Source: Apostichopus japonicus
Lineage: Eukaryota; Echinodermata; Holothuroidea; Aspidochirotida; Stichopodidae
Direction: 5' to 3'
Length of the DNA: 64,000 nt
Assembly (NCBI RefSeq): GCF_037975245.1
Contig: NC_092569.1
Coordinates: forward strand, 28,433,668 to 28,497,667
The notes under the pieces were generated by a model. The model was not told the DNA's origin and made no database searches. It was given only the letters and a program-made list of their open reading frames with translations. Position numbers and translations under genes: made by a program. This document shows positions 12,281 to 25,300 of the stretch, in pieces. How positions within the stretch are numbered: the stretch's first letter is position 1; the number at the start of each line of letters is the position of its first letter.

Positions 12281-13077
12281 TTCTGGATTTTTCAACTCAC
12301 AACAATTTCAACTATAATATTTATACATATATGTATGTATATATGCCATCAAATACAGCAAACACATGGATTTCTCAACCTTTAAGGTTGATGAGCCTGA
12401 GATTCCACACATGTTTTGTTTTGTCACAAAGCTACATTCTGATTTGATTTTGCAATTTAATATGTCAGGTGTTGTGAGGGTTATTATAAGCTTGACAGCC
12501 ACAATGACACAAAGTTACATCCCCTGTGGACTGCAGACTCTTGCAAAAGCACCCACAACTCCCCCCAGCCATGTACATCAAACTCCATACATGATCAGTT
12601 TACCTCTTAGCTACAACCTCTCAACAACAACAAATGAGTCTGACCCCCACTTCATGCTCCCCTTCCATACCACCAGGTTGCAGAATACTAGCAATTTTAT
12701 CCATTAAGAGTCACCCCCTAATGTATCCACTCTCTTTTTTCAAGCTGCCTTTAAAGTGGCCAGGACACAAAAATTTGAACTTCCTGTCTTTTTTGGGATC
12801 CATCTAAGCATGCTCTCTAGAACATATATCAACCATTCTGCCAGTTAAAAATTTGATTATTCCCTTTGAAAATTGAGATTTAATTTACCCTCTTCAGGCT
12901 TGAGAAGTTCGTTCAGCTGAAAATTTTCCTAATCTCATGACGTCATGTTATGAACACGATTCGGCTCTCGCTGATTCCTCCGAACACATATCATACTTAC
13001 AGTACGACAAGTGTACATTAATACACAAAACAATTGATAACAAGTCAGCGCGAAATCAGATCGAAATTTCTGGTGGA
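12281..13077. other. Non-coding, nothing firm
   Basis: A 113-codon plus-strand open frame (12366-12707) has no recognisable domain and low-complexity composition. No splice signals support it. Confidence 0.4.
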
Positions 13078-13352
13078 ATGTCAGATTTAGAACCAAATGC
13101 GGCAACCGAAGTTCAAAGTGATAGTGGTTCTTCACCAGGCAGTGAAATTGGGCTATAATTAGAGTGCTCTTTCTCATATTTGAAGCAGAGAATGAAGGCG
13201 ATGATCATGCCAATATTGAACCGAACGTTGAGGGTGGACCTGAGGTGTTCGAACCGTATCAGTTCGAGCCTGTTAAACGAGCCGAAATTGAAGCTCCACA
13301 ACATATCGAAGAACAAACCCGTTCGAAACTATTGCAAGGAACATACAACGTG
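13078..13352 (+). pseudogene. Possible P2X7-like intracellular-domain fragment
   Basis: Two adjacent open segments lie in different frames. The first starts at ATG 13078 with an acidic, Ser-rich peptide (MSDLEPNAATEVQSDSGSSP). The second (about 13186-13352) reads ENEGDDHANIEPNVEGG, then PEVFEPYQFEPVK, and ends at a good donor (GTG|gtaaga). The PYQFEP motif after an acidic N-terminus is typical of the abundant invertebrate proteins carrying the P2X7 C-terminal-like domain. Near 13490-13555 another frame gives YKDRHLPHW, loosely like the body of that domain, but with stops. The frame change and stops suggest a broken copy. The identification is tentative. Confidence 0.3.
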
Positions 13353-15654
13353 GTAAGAATTTATTAACGAAGCATTTAAAAACAAAATCCAGTCCATTTT
13401 GTGCATGTGTTGTTGAAATTTGCGGAACTCCCTAATCCGTATTGTGCGTTGTGTTACGGTGACTTACAACCCATATGTACAGTGTGTTGGCTATGTATTC
13501 ATGTACAAGGATCGCCACTTGCCCCATTGGAGGTTTCCTGTTCTCCAATCTGGTCTTCGGAGGTTTTAATGTGGAATACTTGACAGAAGAACGAATCGTT
13601 CATGGTGACCCGTTAAAGCCCATTTGTTTTATTTCATAAAAAAGGAGGTATCGTAGTATGCTTCCGTGAAGTGTTCGCTACATACGGAGCTGTATACTGG
13701 CTAGGCCCAGTGAATCGGCGCTGGTGTTGTGCACTAACTTGGTCATAATCGCCGTGTTTTTTTCGTCCTTCGGCCATCGATCAAGGCTAATTGCATGGGT
13801 TATGACATTTGTGCAGCCCCAACAACACAACGGACCGGCATTTCTCTCGGATATTTTACAACATGTTGGAAAACAAACTTGAAATTTCTAGCGATATAGC
13901 GTAAAACAGTGGTTGTTCTCTCAGTGTAAATGTGCGTGTATGTGTGACGGTAAGATCGTCGCGCATCCGATACGTGCCTGGGCTTGGCACTTGTGTTCCT
14001 AACATGACGTCATCATTGTCTTGTTTTGAAATCGCATTTTCAGATATCTATTTTCAGATGCGAATATTAAAACATTAATTTCTAATTAGTCCTTGAGGTT
14101 TTCAAGGTGATGAGGATAGTTTTGTACATAGATTTTCTCATAGATTCAGAGGAAGTTACTCTTGATTAGTTGGATTTTTCGTGTCATGGCCTCTTTAAAT
14201 TAACAGACCTTACCTCTTGAAAGCTGTAAAGAATAGACCTATATAAAAGCCTGAGTGCTTTGCATTCTGGGTAATAAGTCGTGTAGCTCCTCGATGATCT
14301 TGCATAGTTTTGGCGAACAAGAAACTGGGCAATTCTATATAATAATCAATTGATTTAAGTACAGTCTCCTCATGTACACTGTAATTTGGAATTCATCAGA
14401 ACAGGGAAAAGTCTAACGTACTGTACATTACACATTGTGCCACAATTATTGAGGTTTATGAAGTTTGCTTCTTATGAAATTTAGTGAGAATACTGGTATG
14501 CCATGACTCCCCTCAGGAGAAAAGATTGCATCTTGTCTATATATAGCAGTTTGATCACATTGAATAGTATTTTGTTGTGGGATCATACCAGATAAATTTC
14601 CTTCAATTTAGCAAGGGTAACAAACAGACTTAAAGAGTGATTAAATGTTCAACTGTACACAGATACTATGCTTAATTGTATCCAATGAATGGTAACTACA
14701 GGCAGGGCAGACCATATATGATACTAATACTGTGTAAATAACCTAATAAGTCCAGCATGGCCAATGCATCGAATGCAGAAAATTAATTGAAGTAGTACAA
14801 TAACGACTTCCTCCAGTTATTCCAAGAATAGTCCCACATGATATCAACCAGCATGCACCACTCAGACTGAAATACGAAACTTATATATCATGGCACCATA
14901 CACTTAAAGGGTAACTCTGCATGTCAAATTATACAAATACCAGCAGTTGCTCAAGGATGCCACATTACTGTAGCTGGTTCATATCAATCTACAGTATATG
15001 TACAGCACAGTAGAACAAAACCAAAGACACTGAGCAGTCATCATTAAATAACTTATAAGCCAGGATTTGTAACTGTTTTATAAATGAAACACAGTCCTAC
15101 CTCAGTTATGTTCAGCACTCACAGTACAGTATAAATTGCTGTCATTGCACTGTAAGTAAACACTAACTGACAGAGTATTCTAAAGTTACATTTTAACTCA
15201 AGCAACATACAAATCTAAAAACAGATGCTATTTGATATGGAAACCACAAAGTTAAGTTGTGCATGCTGTAACCATGAATTACATTTGACTGACTGGTTCT
15301 TTTGTAGCCCTTTAGATATATATGCCAGATGATATATTACAGAAGGAAATATTTCTCAGTCCTTGATTCTGTATTTAATATCACACAATGATACATGTAC
15401 AGTACATGTATTTAGTTATAATTTTATCGTAGCTATGAGAAAGGAATAAATTAAACTTGATTCCCTTGACTAATGCTCTCGCAATCTGCAATATTTTCTA
15501 TAGTACACCAAACTTGTACAGTATTCAGTGATCAAGTCTCTACTCAGTCACTCTTGAGTACCTATTTCTGTACTGGTTCTGACGGGTATGTATTTGTACT
15601 CCTAATCAACACAAGTGAAAAACATGTGCTGGTACTCATGGCTGTATACTCGTG
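13353..15654. other. Non-coding, nothing firm
   Basis: The stretch 13390-14030 is richer in CpG than its surroundings but has no intact frame. The remainder is AT-rich with no recognised repeat. Confidence 0.35.
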
Positions 15655-16355
15655 ATCATACTTCCACTCCTAACCTTGTACACAAACTCCCATTAGGGAC
15701 CTTGAACTCAAACTCCCACTAGGTAACTTGTACTCAAACAACGACTAGGGAACTTGTACTCATACACCCATTAGGGACCTTGTACTCAAACTCCCACTAG
15801 GGACCTTGTACTCAAAATTGTAACCTTGTACCCATACTCCCACTCATAACCTTGTACTCTTACACCGACTAGTGAACTTGTACTCAAACTGGTAATCTTG
15901 AACTCATTAATCATACTCAGACTTTGCACTCATACACCCACTAGGGATCTTGTACTCATACACCCAATAGGGACCTTGTAATCATACACCCAATAGGGAA
16001 CTTGTACTCAAACTCATAACCTTGTCCTCATACACCTACTAGGGAACTTGTACTCAAACTCATAACCTTGTAATCATACACCCAATAGGGAACTTGTACT
16101 CAAACTCATAACCTTGTCCTCATACACCTACTAGGGAACTTGTACTCAAACTCATAACCTTGTAATCATACACCCAATAGGGAACTTGTACTCAAACTCA
16201 TAACCTTGTAATCATACACCCAATAGGGAACTTGTACTCAAACTGGTAACCTTGTGCTCATTGATTATACTCCCATTCGGACTTTGTACTCACACACTCC
16301 CACTCGGCAATTTGTACTCACATGCCCACTAGGGAACTTGTACTCAAACTAGTAA
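15655..16355 (+). repeat. Degenerate minisatellite, about 22/44-bp units
   Basis: Diverged repeats are built from CCTTGTACTCAAACTC, CATACACCCA and (A/C)TAGGGAACTTGTACTCA. The central part (about 16000-16230) repeats a composite unit of CTCATAACCTTGTAATCATA plus CACCCAATAGGGAACTTGTA. The edges are much more diverged than the centre, as expected of an array homogenised from the middle. Confidence 0.85.
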
Positions 16356-18413
16356 CCTTGATGTTTTGCCATCACTTACCTCAAACTAAGTTAGGGTTCA
16401 AGAGATTGTAGACCGAGTTCAATAGTTAAAAGCACTGTTGATATCAATATGAGTCATTTGATCCATGTAAGTATGAGATTTCAAGCACACAGATCATATG
16501 ACAGTTATACTGATGACAAATTTTCCCAGAAACCCTTTGCATCATTTAAATTACAGCAGTTACAGTAACTAAACAGATAACACTCTTACTAGGTAACTCT
16601 GACATAAATTCTCTCAATAGTCACTTGGAAACAAACAGTGCGGGAATAAAGAGCATGGAACAACCAAGCAAAGTGTTCAACATGTGATTAGTTGCTACAT
16701 TATAGGCCATCAGTAAATGCCCACAAATTTAGCATACTGAAATCTGCTAGAAGATTTCAACAATAGTCTCCTGAGCATTCTAACTCTTCAGACAAAAGCA
16801 TATATCTAAGAGAGGTGTAAGTACCAAGGGATTGACAGTAAAATCTTTGTTGAAGTGTGACAATTATGGGTGACCTTAATTTGACTTTCTAGCATATTTG
16901 GGGCATAATATTGATGACTTTAAAACATTTCAAAAATATCACTGTTGATAACGTTTATATGTGCAATGACTTAAAAGACTAGTCTAGACGCTTTGAGTAC
17001 TGCACTTTAGGAGTGCCCTCCGGAATACTTTATCCCGCATCACATCACAAAATCCTATGCAAATCTGGCAAATTGCTATGCATATAGTATAATATAGTTA
17101 TTGTACCAGATAAATGTTTCCCTGCAGCTCTAGGACCAAATTGTGAGAGTCAACTAGAAGTAAAGAAGTCAGTCAAAAAACTTAATGATTTGTGGTTTGC
17201 TGATTGCCACTTATTGCAGTTTACCGGATAAATGATTCCCTGCAGCTATAGGACCAAATGTGATTGTGAGAGTCAACTAGAAGTAAAGAAGTCAGTCAAA
17301 ATACCAATATGAATTGGAACGTCATTCCTCAACAGAAGTAGACATTTTTCACTTTACAGATTTACATTACAACTTAATACAGGGTTAAATACCAGTAGAT
17401 TTCGAAATTTGGCAATAGATTAAAAAATAAATAAAACTACAGACCATGCATTTTTTGCACCAGAAGACATTAAGAACAAAAACACTAGAGAAGCTGGGTA
17501 ACAATCATCAGTCACAATTAAAATTGCATGATTTTCCAATCCCAGCCCCCCCCCCAAAAAAAAAAGAATGCCCTGTATTAATGATTATTGTCAGCAACTA
17601 TTATTGGGCTGATCCCACTTTTAACCACATAAAGTAACTGATGTGTGTTAACTTGTAATGTAGGAAAATGTCAAGAGTGAAAAAATTAGATCTTAGCCAG
17701 CAATTTTAATTTTAATTTTAATTTATCAACTATCACTTCGCAAAATGCTACCCAATATGAGCAACTTGCGATACATATCCAAAGATGTACTAGAACTGTA
17801 TTTGCCTGCAAATATGCAGTATTGTAGTGCACGTGGAGTGCTTGCAGTATTAGGAAGAACTTTTTGGTTGTTCATGGTGTTAGTTTTTGGGCGGACAACA
17901 CACCAGAGAGAATAGTCATGTAGGTACCTACAAAGTGAGGGCGCTTGTGAACGCAGTGACAGGCTCAGAGTAAGTTGGCTACGCAGCTAGCCTCTGAAAC
18001 TGCAAATATACAGAGACTGTATGAAGCTTTAAATTTCAACGACCAGTCATGTAGGTATCTTTCACTTGGCCAGTAATGCCAATAATAACAGTTTTGTACA
18101 CAGGAACCATATTACTTTATAAGAGACCAATATCAGAGCCTTCAAATCTGCTAGACAAACTTTGAACACTAAATTATTCCTTGTAGGGCACTAAAGAATC
18201 CGCAGTTGTGTTTGATAAAACAGAAGCCAGATCTGCCAAGTTTCACATGAAGATCTCAAATATTTTGAAATTACCTGATTAGATTTTGGGGTATTATAAA
18301 TTACAATGCTTTTAAAATATTTCTCAGCTTTTCTTTTTCTTTGCAATCAAATAATAATGAAAGAATAACTAGTTATATTTATCTATCATGAATACTCTAG
18401 TTGAAGGTCTTAC
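16356..18413. repeat. Intronic; short duplication at 17104-17304
   Basis: Mostly featureless. Two copies of an approximately 80-bp segment (about 17104-17182 and 17218-17304) share CCTGCAGCT(C/A)TAGGACCAAA and AGTCAACTAGAAGTAAAGAA, separated by about 35 bp. No exon was recognised. Confidence 0.6.
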
Positions 18414-18457
18414 TTTGACTGAATACTCAGCAGCATTGCGGAAGCTGTTCTGAAGAT
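18414..18457 (-). CDS. Candidate exon of unidentified split gene
   Basis: Minus-strand exon with donor AAA|gtaaga. With the acceptor ttaacaag it is 44 nt, phase 1 in and phase 0 out, reading DLQNSFRNAAEYSVK after the split codon. An alternative acceptor 8 nt upstream (ctgtttaag, exon end 18465) gives phase 2 out and the frame VNKIFRTASAMLLSIQSK. The first option fits the next exon; the second has the better pyrimidine tract. Only 54 bp separate it from exon 18512-18638, which is short for an intron here. Confidence 0.4.
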
Positions 18458-18511
18458 CTTGTTAACTTAAACAGGAAAAATGAATTGAATGAATAATGGA
18501 AGACTTGTTAC

Positions 18512-18638
18512 CGATCAATTCCAGTAATCCGTTTTCGAGAAGCACAACTATTCCTTTGTTTTCGGAACAATCTGTGGCAAGATGCTGTATACAGGCCAAG
18601 ATAGTGGAGACATTGTGATGATGGTGTTCTTTCAACTC
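18512..18638 (-). CDS. Exon of unidentified split gene, ARM/HEAT-like
   Basis: A 127-nt exon on the minus strand (acceptor ..catccatag, donor GATCG|gtaaca), phase 0 in and phase 1 out. It reads ELKEHHHHNVSTILACIQHL, ATDCSENKGIVVLLENGLLE, LI. The second half (small residues, then N-K-G-I-x-x-L-L-x-x-G-L-L-x-L-I) has the look of an armadillo-type helix pair. This is the most protein-like exon of the gene. It joins in frame to exon 19960-20106. Confidence 0.65.
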
Positions 18639-19672
18639 CTATGGATGTATGCAATGGAGAATAAGAAATACATAATTAAGAAAAAAGAGGGCAAAAATAG
18701 AGAAAAAAATAAAAGTAAATGAAACATGTTAGGACTTTCAACTCTTGAGAATTAATATTTGAAACAGAAACGAACTTGAACGTGAATAAGTATTACTGTA
18801 GCATGCATGTATCAAGAATAAGAATAGAAAACTTTTAATTCTTGTACAGTTCCTAATGTAACATTATAAACAAATAATACCACACAGCTTCCATGCCCCT
18901 GCAATGTTCAGATGTCTATAAATGTGCCCACTGCCCACCTAAAATGGGTTACACCTTTATTTCGATATGCAATATTTAATGAATTGAATTTTTGCTTGCT
19001 AAATACAAAAAATAAGAGCAAAGGTACTGGTTGTTGCCATGCAAGCTCAGGCAAACTGTGGGAAATGGAGAGGGGACAAATATGATTTTGGTATCTTTTT
19101 TATTGTTTTTTCTTTTGGGGGGGGGGGTGGCTAAGGAGACTACTTGGGCTCTTGAATGTTTCTTTTTCACTTCATTTTCCAAAAGAATTTAAAGCAAATC
19201 TCTGGATTTAATTTCCAGGGGGAGAGCAGTCTTCTTGTATAATTATTTGTAGGATCTGGTGCAGACTTGTCTACAGACATTTTGTACTACTAATTCTTCT
19301 ACTAGTAGAACTCTCCTACAGTAGAATGAAATAGTTGCTAGTACTCACACTTATGGATTTTGGCTCTTTCTTGTAACTTTTCATTTAAGACAAGGAGAGC
19401 GAATCCAATCCCCCCTCCTTAGCCTTCATCTTTCTATGTTGATTAAGAGACTAAAATATTGGTCACTGCTCTGTTTAGGCAAAAGTAAGATGCAACATGT
19501 TTAGGCCAGGCTGCATAGCATAATCACACAGGCTCCATAGGTTTGCAAAACAGACAAGGCAGGTCTGCAGAGATAAGTCCTATTGTTCGATACTGATGCA
19601 TCATAGCTAAGCAGGATCTTTGCAGCTGCTGCAGCTTAACATTTCGACACTCAAGCATACTTGGAGCAGGCT

Positions 19673-19940
19673 GGGAGTGTTAGCTCAGTGGTTAACGCCG
19701 GTGCCTTTCAATCATAAGGTCCCCGGTTAGAGTCACTCCCAGATTAATGTATGTCATCCAGTTACAGAGTTGTTGACAATTAACAATTCATAATCATGGA
19801 CATTAAATATGAATGTAAGAGACTGACTTCGGTCAGCTTGCAGCTTTGATAAGCCAATGAGGCTTCTTCTCGAGTTCCTGCTTGCAGGAGGATCTAATAT
19901 ACATACATACTGTACATACATACATACATACATACATACA
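19673..19940 (+). mobile_element. tRNA-derived SINE, family 1, full length
   Basis: The tRNA-like head (19673-19740) keeps a 7-bp acceptor stem GGGAGTG/CACTCCC, an A-box TAGCTCAGTGGTTAACGCC and a decayed B-box GGTTAGAGTCACTCC. A body of about 150 bp follows, shared with copies at 31051 and 50123 (GAGTTGTTGACAATT, TAAGAGACTGACTTCGGTCA, GGCTTCTTC). It ends in a (CATA)n tail at about 19900-19940. The tail stops about 20 bp from the splice donor of exon 19960-20106. Confidence 0.85.
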
Positions 19941-19959
19941 CTGGGGGTCAACTCCATAC

Positions 19960-20106
19960 CTGTTTCACTGTTGTCGACAGAGCCTCCATCAACGCTGGAC
20001 TACATTGTGACTTTGTTTCACACCTCTCCTTCAGATTATGTAAGCAATGTTCAATGTCTTCAAAGGTACCTTTGTCTTCTACATATGCTTTCAATGTATC
20101 TTCCAG
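19960..20106 (-). CDS. Exon of unidentified split gene
   Basis: A 147-nt symmetric exon (phase 0 in and out) on the minus strand, with acceptor ttaccatttcacag and donor CAG|gtatgg. Its 49 codons read LEDTLKAYVEDKGTFEDIEH, CLHNLKERCETKSQCSPALM, EALSTTVKQ without a stop. The composition (charged, Leu-spaced) indicates helices. It continues in frame into exon 18512-18638. The product is unidentified. Confidence 0.65.
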
Positions 20107-22207
20107 CTGTGAAATGGTAATTATTTAGTTAAAGACCAGAAATGAAGTGGCAGAATTTATGAAGTCATGTTTCACAAATATTTCAGCACTTGCTCATTTA
20201 ATACAAAAGCTTCACTTTCCAAACACCCCAAATAGATGGATTGCGTACAAAAACAAAAACAAAAAACTTTCGTCTCTGTTGATCCATAAATTGCTAGAAT
20301 TATATATCTGATTTAAAGATTATTATATGTACACATATAAGTCTACCAGTAACAAAACAACAATGTAGCTGCTGTCAGCCAGATTATATATACCTACAGT
20401 ATCAGAGCTTTACATGTATGTTCTCATTTGTTCTGATAACAAAGAAAGCGGTACTTCAACCTATTTAAACTGCACAATCTAGGTCCTCCTGGTTAATTTG
20501 TCCTGTAGCACACATTATGACAGACTTTCCAGAAACAGCTAGACAAATACAGAGCTCTTTCAAATGCAATGGACAAAGGAATGTTTTGGTTTTTCTAGGT
20601 GTGGGGCTGTTGGAGGGGCTGGGGGGGGAGGATGCTATCACAATCGTGAGGGAGCCTTTTGGTGGAACACAGAATCATCTTTAATTTATGACTTTCTGAG
20701 AAGAGAAATGGTGACTTCACTCAGCAATTGCACACAATGTATTTCCTACCCATCCCTGTAAAATCAAAGCTAGTATTCTTTTCTCTATCATCTTTATGTT
20801 CTACATTTACAACCTAGTATTGTGAGGTAAGTTGTTAGCAATACAGGGTTCTGCATACATGTGTCATTCCATATATTAAGGGTGCAACAAGTATACAGGT
20901 TAGGGGTCCTGATCACAGTGCGACTCTGGAGTGGCTAATCCTTATAAAAGCAAGGCATTTTTTAGAACTTTTTGTAGTTGTCCATCCAACAACCTTGTCG
21001 TACTTTTAATTTGTCCAATAAATTGAAACAAAATAACAAAGGATGACCAATATGTACACTGTAGAAGAGAGTAGTGTAAGTCTGATAAATAGATCACCAT
21101 CTTTGGGCCTGTATATCTTCCGTATGGGTGAACCACAGGCCTACCGCAATTTTTGGTATATTTCAACATCTCCAAAGTGATGGAGGGTGATACAAACTTA
21201 TCATGTAACCTATTTGGGGATATTAAGTTACAATGCAATCTGGACTAAAGCTGGTTGTCTGTACAGAAATTTGGTCGTCTCTAACGACAATTTGAAACTT
21301 CCTCCAGTAAAAGACTTGTTAATTTTTAAATTCCAGTGGTAAAATATCGATGGTACTGTGTATATTGCAAGAAAGCCATGAATGTCGCCAAGTTGGACCA
21401 CTTATACATGAAAAGGTAAATGGACAGCAACCTACAAGAGTGTTTGATTTCTCTGAGTCTGCAACAGGCATCTCTTTGTTGTTCTCGTTTAGCTCTAGTT
21501 ATCACTCTGGTTATCAATAATTCTGTGCTGTCAAACCGAGATTACATCTGAGGAACAGCAAAGCACACAAAAACATCAACATCATTTTAAAGACGTTTGA
21601 CAAGATTAACCATGCTGAAAAATGAAATACAGAATGATTTCTTTCATGTCTTCGAAGAATTATCAGATGTTTCTATAATACAGAACTAAATAAAATCGGC
21701 CTAGGTATTAATAATTAATGAATACTACAAATAAGTTGTTCATTATCCATGGGTATTTCTGACAACTCTGGTAAAACCAATACTGTCCATGGCACCAACA
21801 AAATATTTTGTGTCACAACATGGATTATTCTCCCTTAACCTTCTACAGCCTCCATTGCACCTGCGGTCGCCTTTGATCAGTAGAAGGTAGTAGGCCTAGT
21901 GCATATTGTGAGTGACAATTCTTATAGATCGTCTAGCATATAGGCCGATGTAATTTAAACGAAAGCCTTGGCATTACGTTAGTCTAGGGCTAGACCGAGA
22001 AATAATTTTATATCACAATGAGAACAGCTTGCCAGTTCAAAGTCATACATTGTCCAAGTTTAAATAGAACCCACCATGCTGGGTTAATGTTAGCCTGAAG
22101 CCCTAGCTCAGCAGCATCATATATACACACACACAAAATTTCCTGTATGCTAACTAAGATAGGACTAGCATAAACGAACAAAACAGCTGTCAATCATTGA
22201 CTGTTAT
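20107..22207. other. Intronic, no confident feature
   Basis: The stretch includes a minus-strand open frame at about 21400-21520 (RVITRAKREQQRD..) lacking a compatible start or acceptor (see rejected list). A G-rich run lies at 20614-20631. No repeat family was recognised. Confidence 0.4.
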
Positions 22208-22394
22208 CAGCAATAGGCCTATTGCTGTCAGGCTAATCCTAGTACACTGTCACCTAGTCACTGTACGGTGGTGTACTGTAGCCTACAGTACACCACCGTA
22301 CAGTGAGTGTCAACCATATAAGCAGTATGCACATTAGGGGACATGGGAAGTAGCCTACAGTGTAGGCTACTTCCCATGTCCCCTAATGTGCATA
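22208..22394. repeat. Cluster of three palindromes
   Basis: Three palindromes follow one another. A perfect 20-bp one lies at 22208-22227 (centre AATAGGCCTATT). A hairpin has 23-bp arms at 22258-22280 and 22284-22306 with a 3-nt spacer. A second hairpin has 34-bp arms at 22326-22359 and 22361-22394 with a 1-nt spacer. Both large hairpins have TAGCCTACA-like bases next to the spacer. The arms are free of mismatches. This sequence could extrude a cruciform. Confidence 0.95.
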
Positions 22395-25300
22395 GCCTAC
22401 TGCTTTATGCGTACGTAATCGTCTGACACTATTTTAGTATTTAGCAAAATCAAAGTATATATACAGTCAAATTCAATGCATGTGTGAAGTTAGAATTTGT
22501 TAATGGATTCATTGTACTTCTCGTTCAGTGACTATTTTGAAGCTGGTTTAGACTCTGAGAAAACTGAAAAGGCCTAGGCCTAGGCCTACTAGGCCTAGGC
22601 AAGGTCTTCTGTAGCTTAATCCTAAAGGCTTAACGTTAGCCTAACGCTATACCTGGCGTACCTCCCTGTATCAATGAGTCAGTGGACTCTCACCGTTCAC
22701 TACGTCCGTCTTGTCTTACTTTAGTCCTAGACTCTTACTAGTTTTAGTCTTACACTTACACAATAAGCCTAACTTAGGCCTAGGCTAGTGCTAATGCAGT
22801 GCTACTGCTACTAGCCTACTAGTACTAGGCCTACTAGTGCTAGGCCCTAACTAACTGTATATTTGCCAGAACTGCATTGAGCTACTGACACTGATACCGG
22901 TAGGCTTAGGTTAAGTCAATAATATATTCTTAGATTAATTCGTAAAACCAACTTTAAGAAGAAATCATAAAGCGATGAAGCAGCAAATCATTGAATTGTG
23001 GTGCAAAGGTACGATGAGAGCTCTGGACTACATATAAAGGTTCGCAATCACATGTAATTGGTAGTATGCTAGGATGAGCTAGCCTAAGTTGATGTTGTTT
23101 CTGCTACTCAGAAATTAACTTGGTAGGGCGACGAAGTTTGTCATGTCGAAAACAAAACATCGCGCGCTACCAAAGCAGGTTAGTTGACTATTATTATAGG
23201 GGTCAGTAAACTAAAAAAGAAGAATTTTATTGATTAATTTGCACAAATATATTGCAGTTATACACAAAATTCCAAAATTTAACTAATTAAAATAAAATGT
23301 AGACCTAATTTGTCATAAGCGCTTGGTTTGTTGACATTCAGTTTTGTATGATTGAATATATTTACTTCATTAATAGTGGTAGAAGCGAAGCTGAGCACAC
23401 TGTAGTGCAGATTTAAAGCAGTCTGGTGGTTTTGGAACGCCATTGACTAAAATATAGGGGGAACTATCTGACTAGGGTCGAGAGTGGATCAAATTGTTTA
23501 GTTTTCGTGCCCAGGCTCTATCTTGGACAACTTTCCTTAATACATATGGATGTGTAAAAAGAAGACAGTGGCGTTCTATCCAGTCTAAATATGCGTAAAG
23601 AATGCTCTATAAACTTTTTTTTTCTTCGCATCACGTTCAATGACACCACAACCGCCCCTCTCATTTGTAAAATGTGTTGGTCCATATGTCGAGGGACTTG
23701 AATTTGAAATCCCCAGCCCTTCCCCTTACTTTTAAACTGGTAAAATGTAGTAGCATGCCTATTTCCTTTCCCTTGGGGGAAGTTGGGGCTCGTGATATTC
23801 GCTTCAAGGACGTCGTTATGATCATACGGTATTAGTCTCGTTGTTCTAAAACGGGGGTTGAGAACATTCGGGCTTCCTTTTTCTCGTGCCCAGGTTCTAT
23901 CTTTCTTTTACGCATTTCCTCATGAGAGGGTTATAATTAAGTACTGGTAAAGCGTTCCAAGGGACTTGAGATACTCACTTAACGTATCATGATCATGTGG
24001 TTATGTTAGGAGAGTAGAATTAAGTGGATCACTGGAGAGAATAGATACTTCTTTACATGCTTAACCGGGTATATGCGCGTCGCGATGACATATGTATATA
24101 GTAAGCTTGAGCACCCTTGTTGGTCCACATAAATGTATAGAGCTCACGCTAAATAAGTCTAGTTACATATTTTTTGTCCGTCTGTTGCGCCAACGACTTT
24201 TACGGCTCTGGTTAACTATTGATTGTGACCCCCTGGCCAATGATGGTTCCCTCTCCTTTTCTCGCATACGTCATATTAAGGGGCGGGGGGGGGGGGGACG
24301 TAACCATCATATTATTTAGTTAATATATGAAAGAGATCTCAGTGAAGAACAACTTCCCCAAGCATCTAATAAAGATTAACTCTATTTTGATAGAATGTTG
24401 ACAGTATAATATGTATATATATATATATATATATATGTATTGACATTGAAGCCAGTACCATAAGGATGCCATGTTTTAATAAGTAGCACATGTATAGCTC
24501 AATGATGTCATATCATGGCTTCAGCCTTGTGTATTATACGTACGGAGATCAAATAAGAAAGGAGGGTCTTTTTTGAGATGACACAGTGAAAGCAATACAA
24601 AGACATGTTGATAATTTAATTTAATATTTTTTCTATATTCTCTTAGGTTTCTGATAAAATGGATTATAAAAATACGTAGAAGTTTACAACATAATGTAGA
24701 AAAATACCAATACATATTAGTAGAGAAATGAACAAATAATAGTAATAAGCAAAGAAAGAATCAAAATATAATAACTACTATTTGTTTCAAAAATGTTAGT
24801 AAACACCAAACGAACACATCTCAATACAATTTAACGATATTTTTTTTTTTGTCTTTTTAGCTTTAAAAATGCACAAATAAATTTTAAAAATTGTTTTGTT
24901 AAAATTGTAGAACCGCATTCCTACCTTTTTGTCGGGGTAAACATTTACCGGCATTCCTTCAGTTAAACTCAGAAGAAAAAGGCATTATTACAGATGGTTA
25001 TTGATCTCTTCATACACAAAAAGGGGGGTTGCAAGGTACTAAGGCTGAAAAGTCACAGAATGCATTTTTTATGTGATTTATATGATAAACTATCCATTGC
25101 AGGAAATGAACCGGAAAATCGGAAATCGGTGTAGGAGTGTGATTTGCGTTCTCTTACCCATGTACGTATATAGGAAATAAGTATATCTGACAAGTGACAC
25201 AATTTAACCTTCTGTGATTTAAGTTAAGGTACTTCAATAGACTTATAACAATTCAGATAATATTATATAGATATTATATTATATATATATATAGTATTTT

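Noticed and set aside
14212-14232. 10-nt segment between good splice sites on the minus strand
   Set aside because: Too short to support from sequence alone.
21400-21520. Minus-strand frame RVITRAKREQQRDACCRLRE
   Set aside because: An in-frame TAA lies between the only good acceptor and the frame, and its phases do not fit the neighbouring exons.
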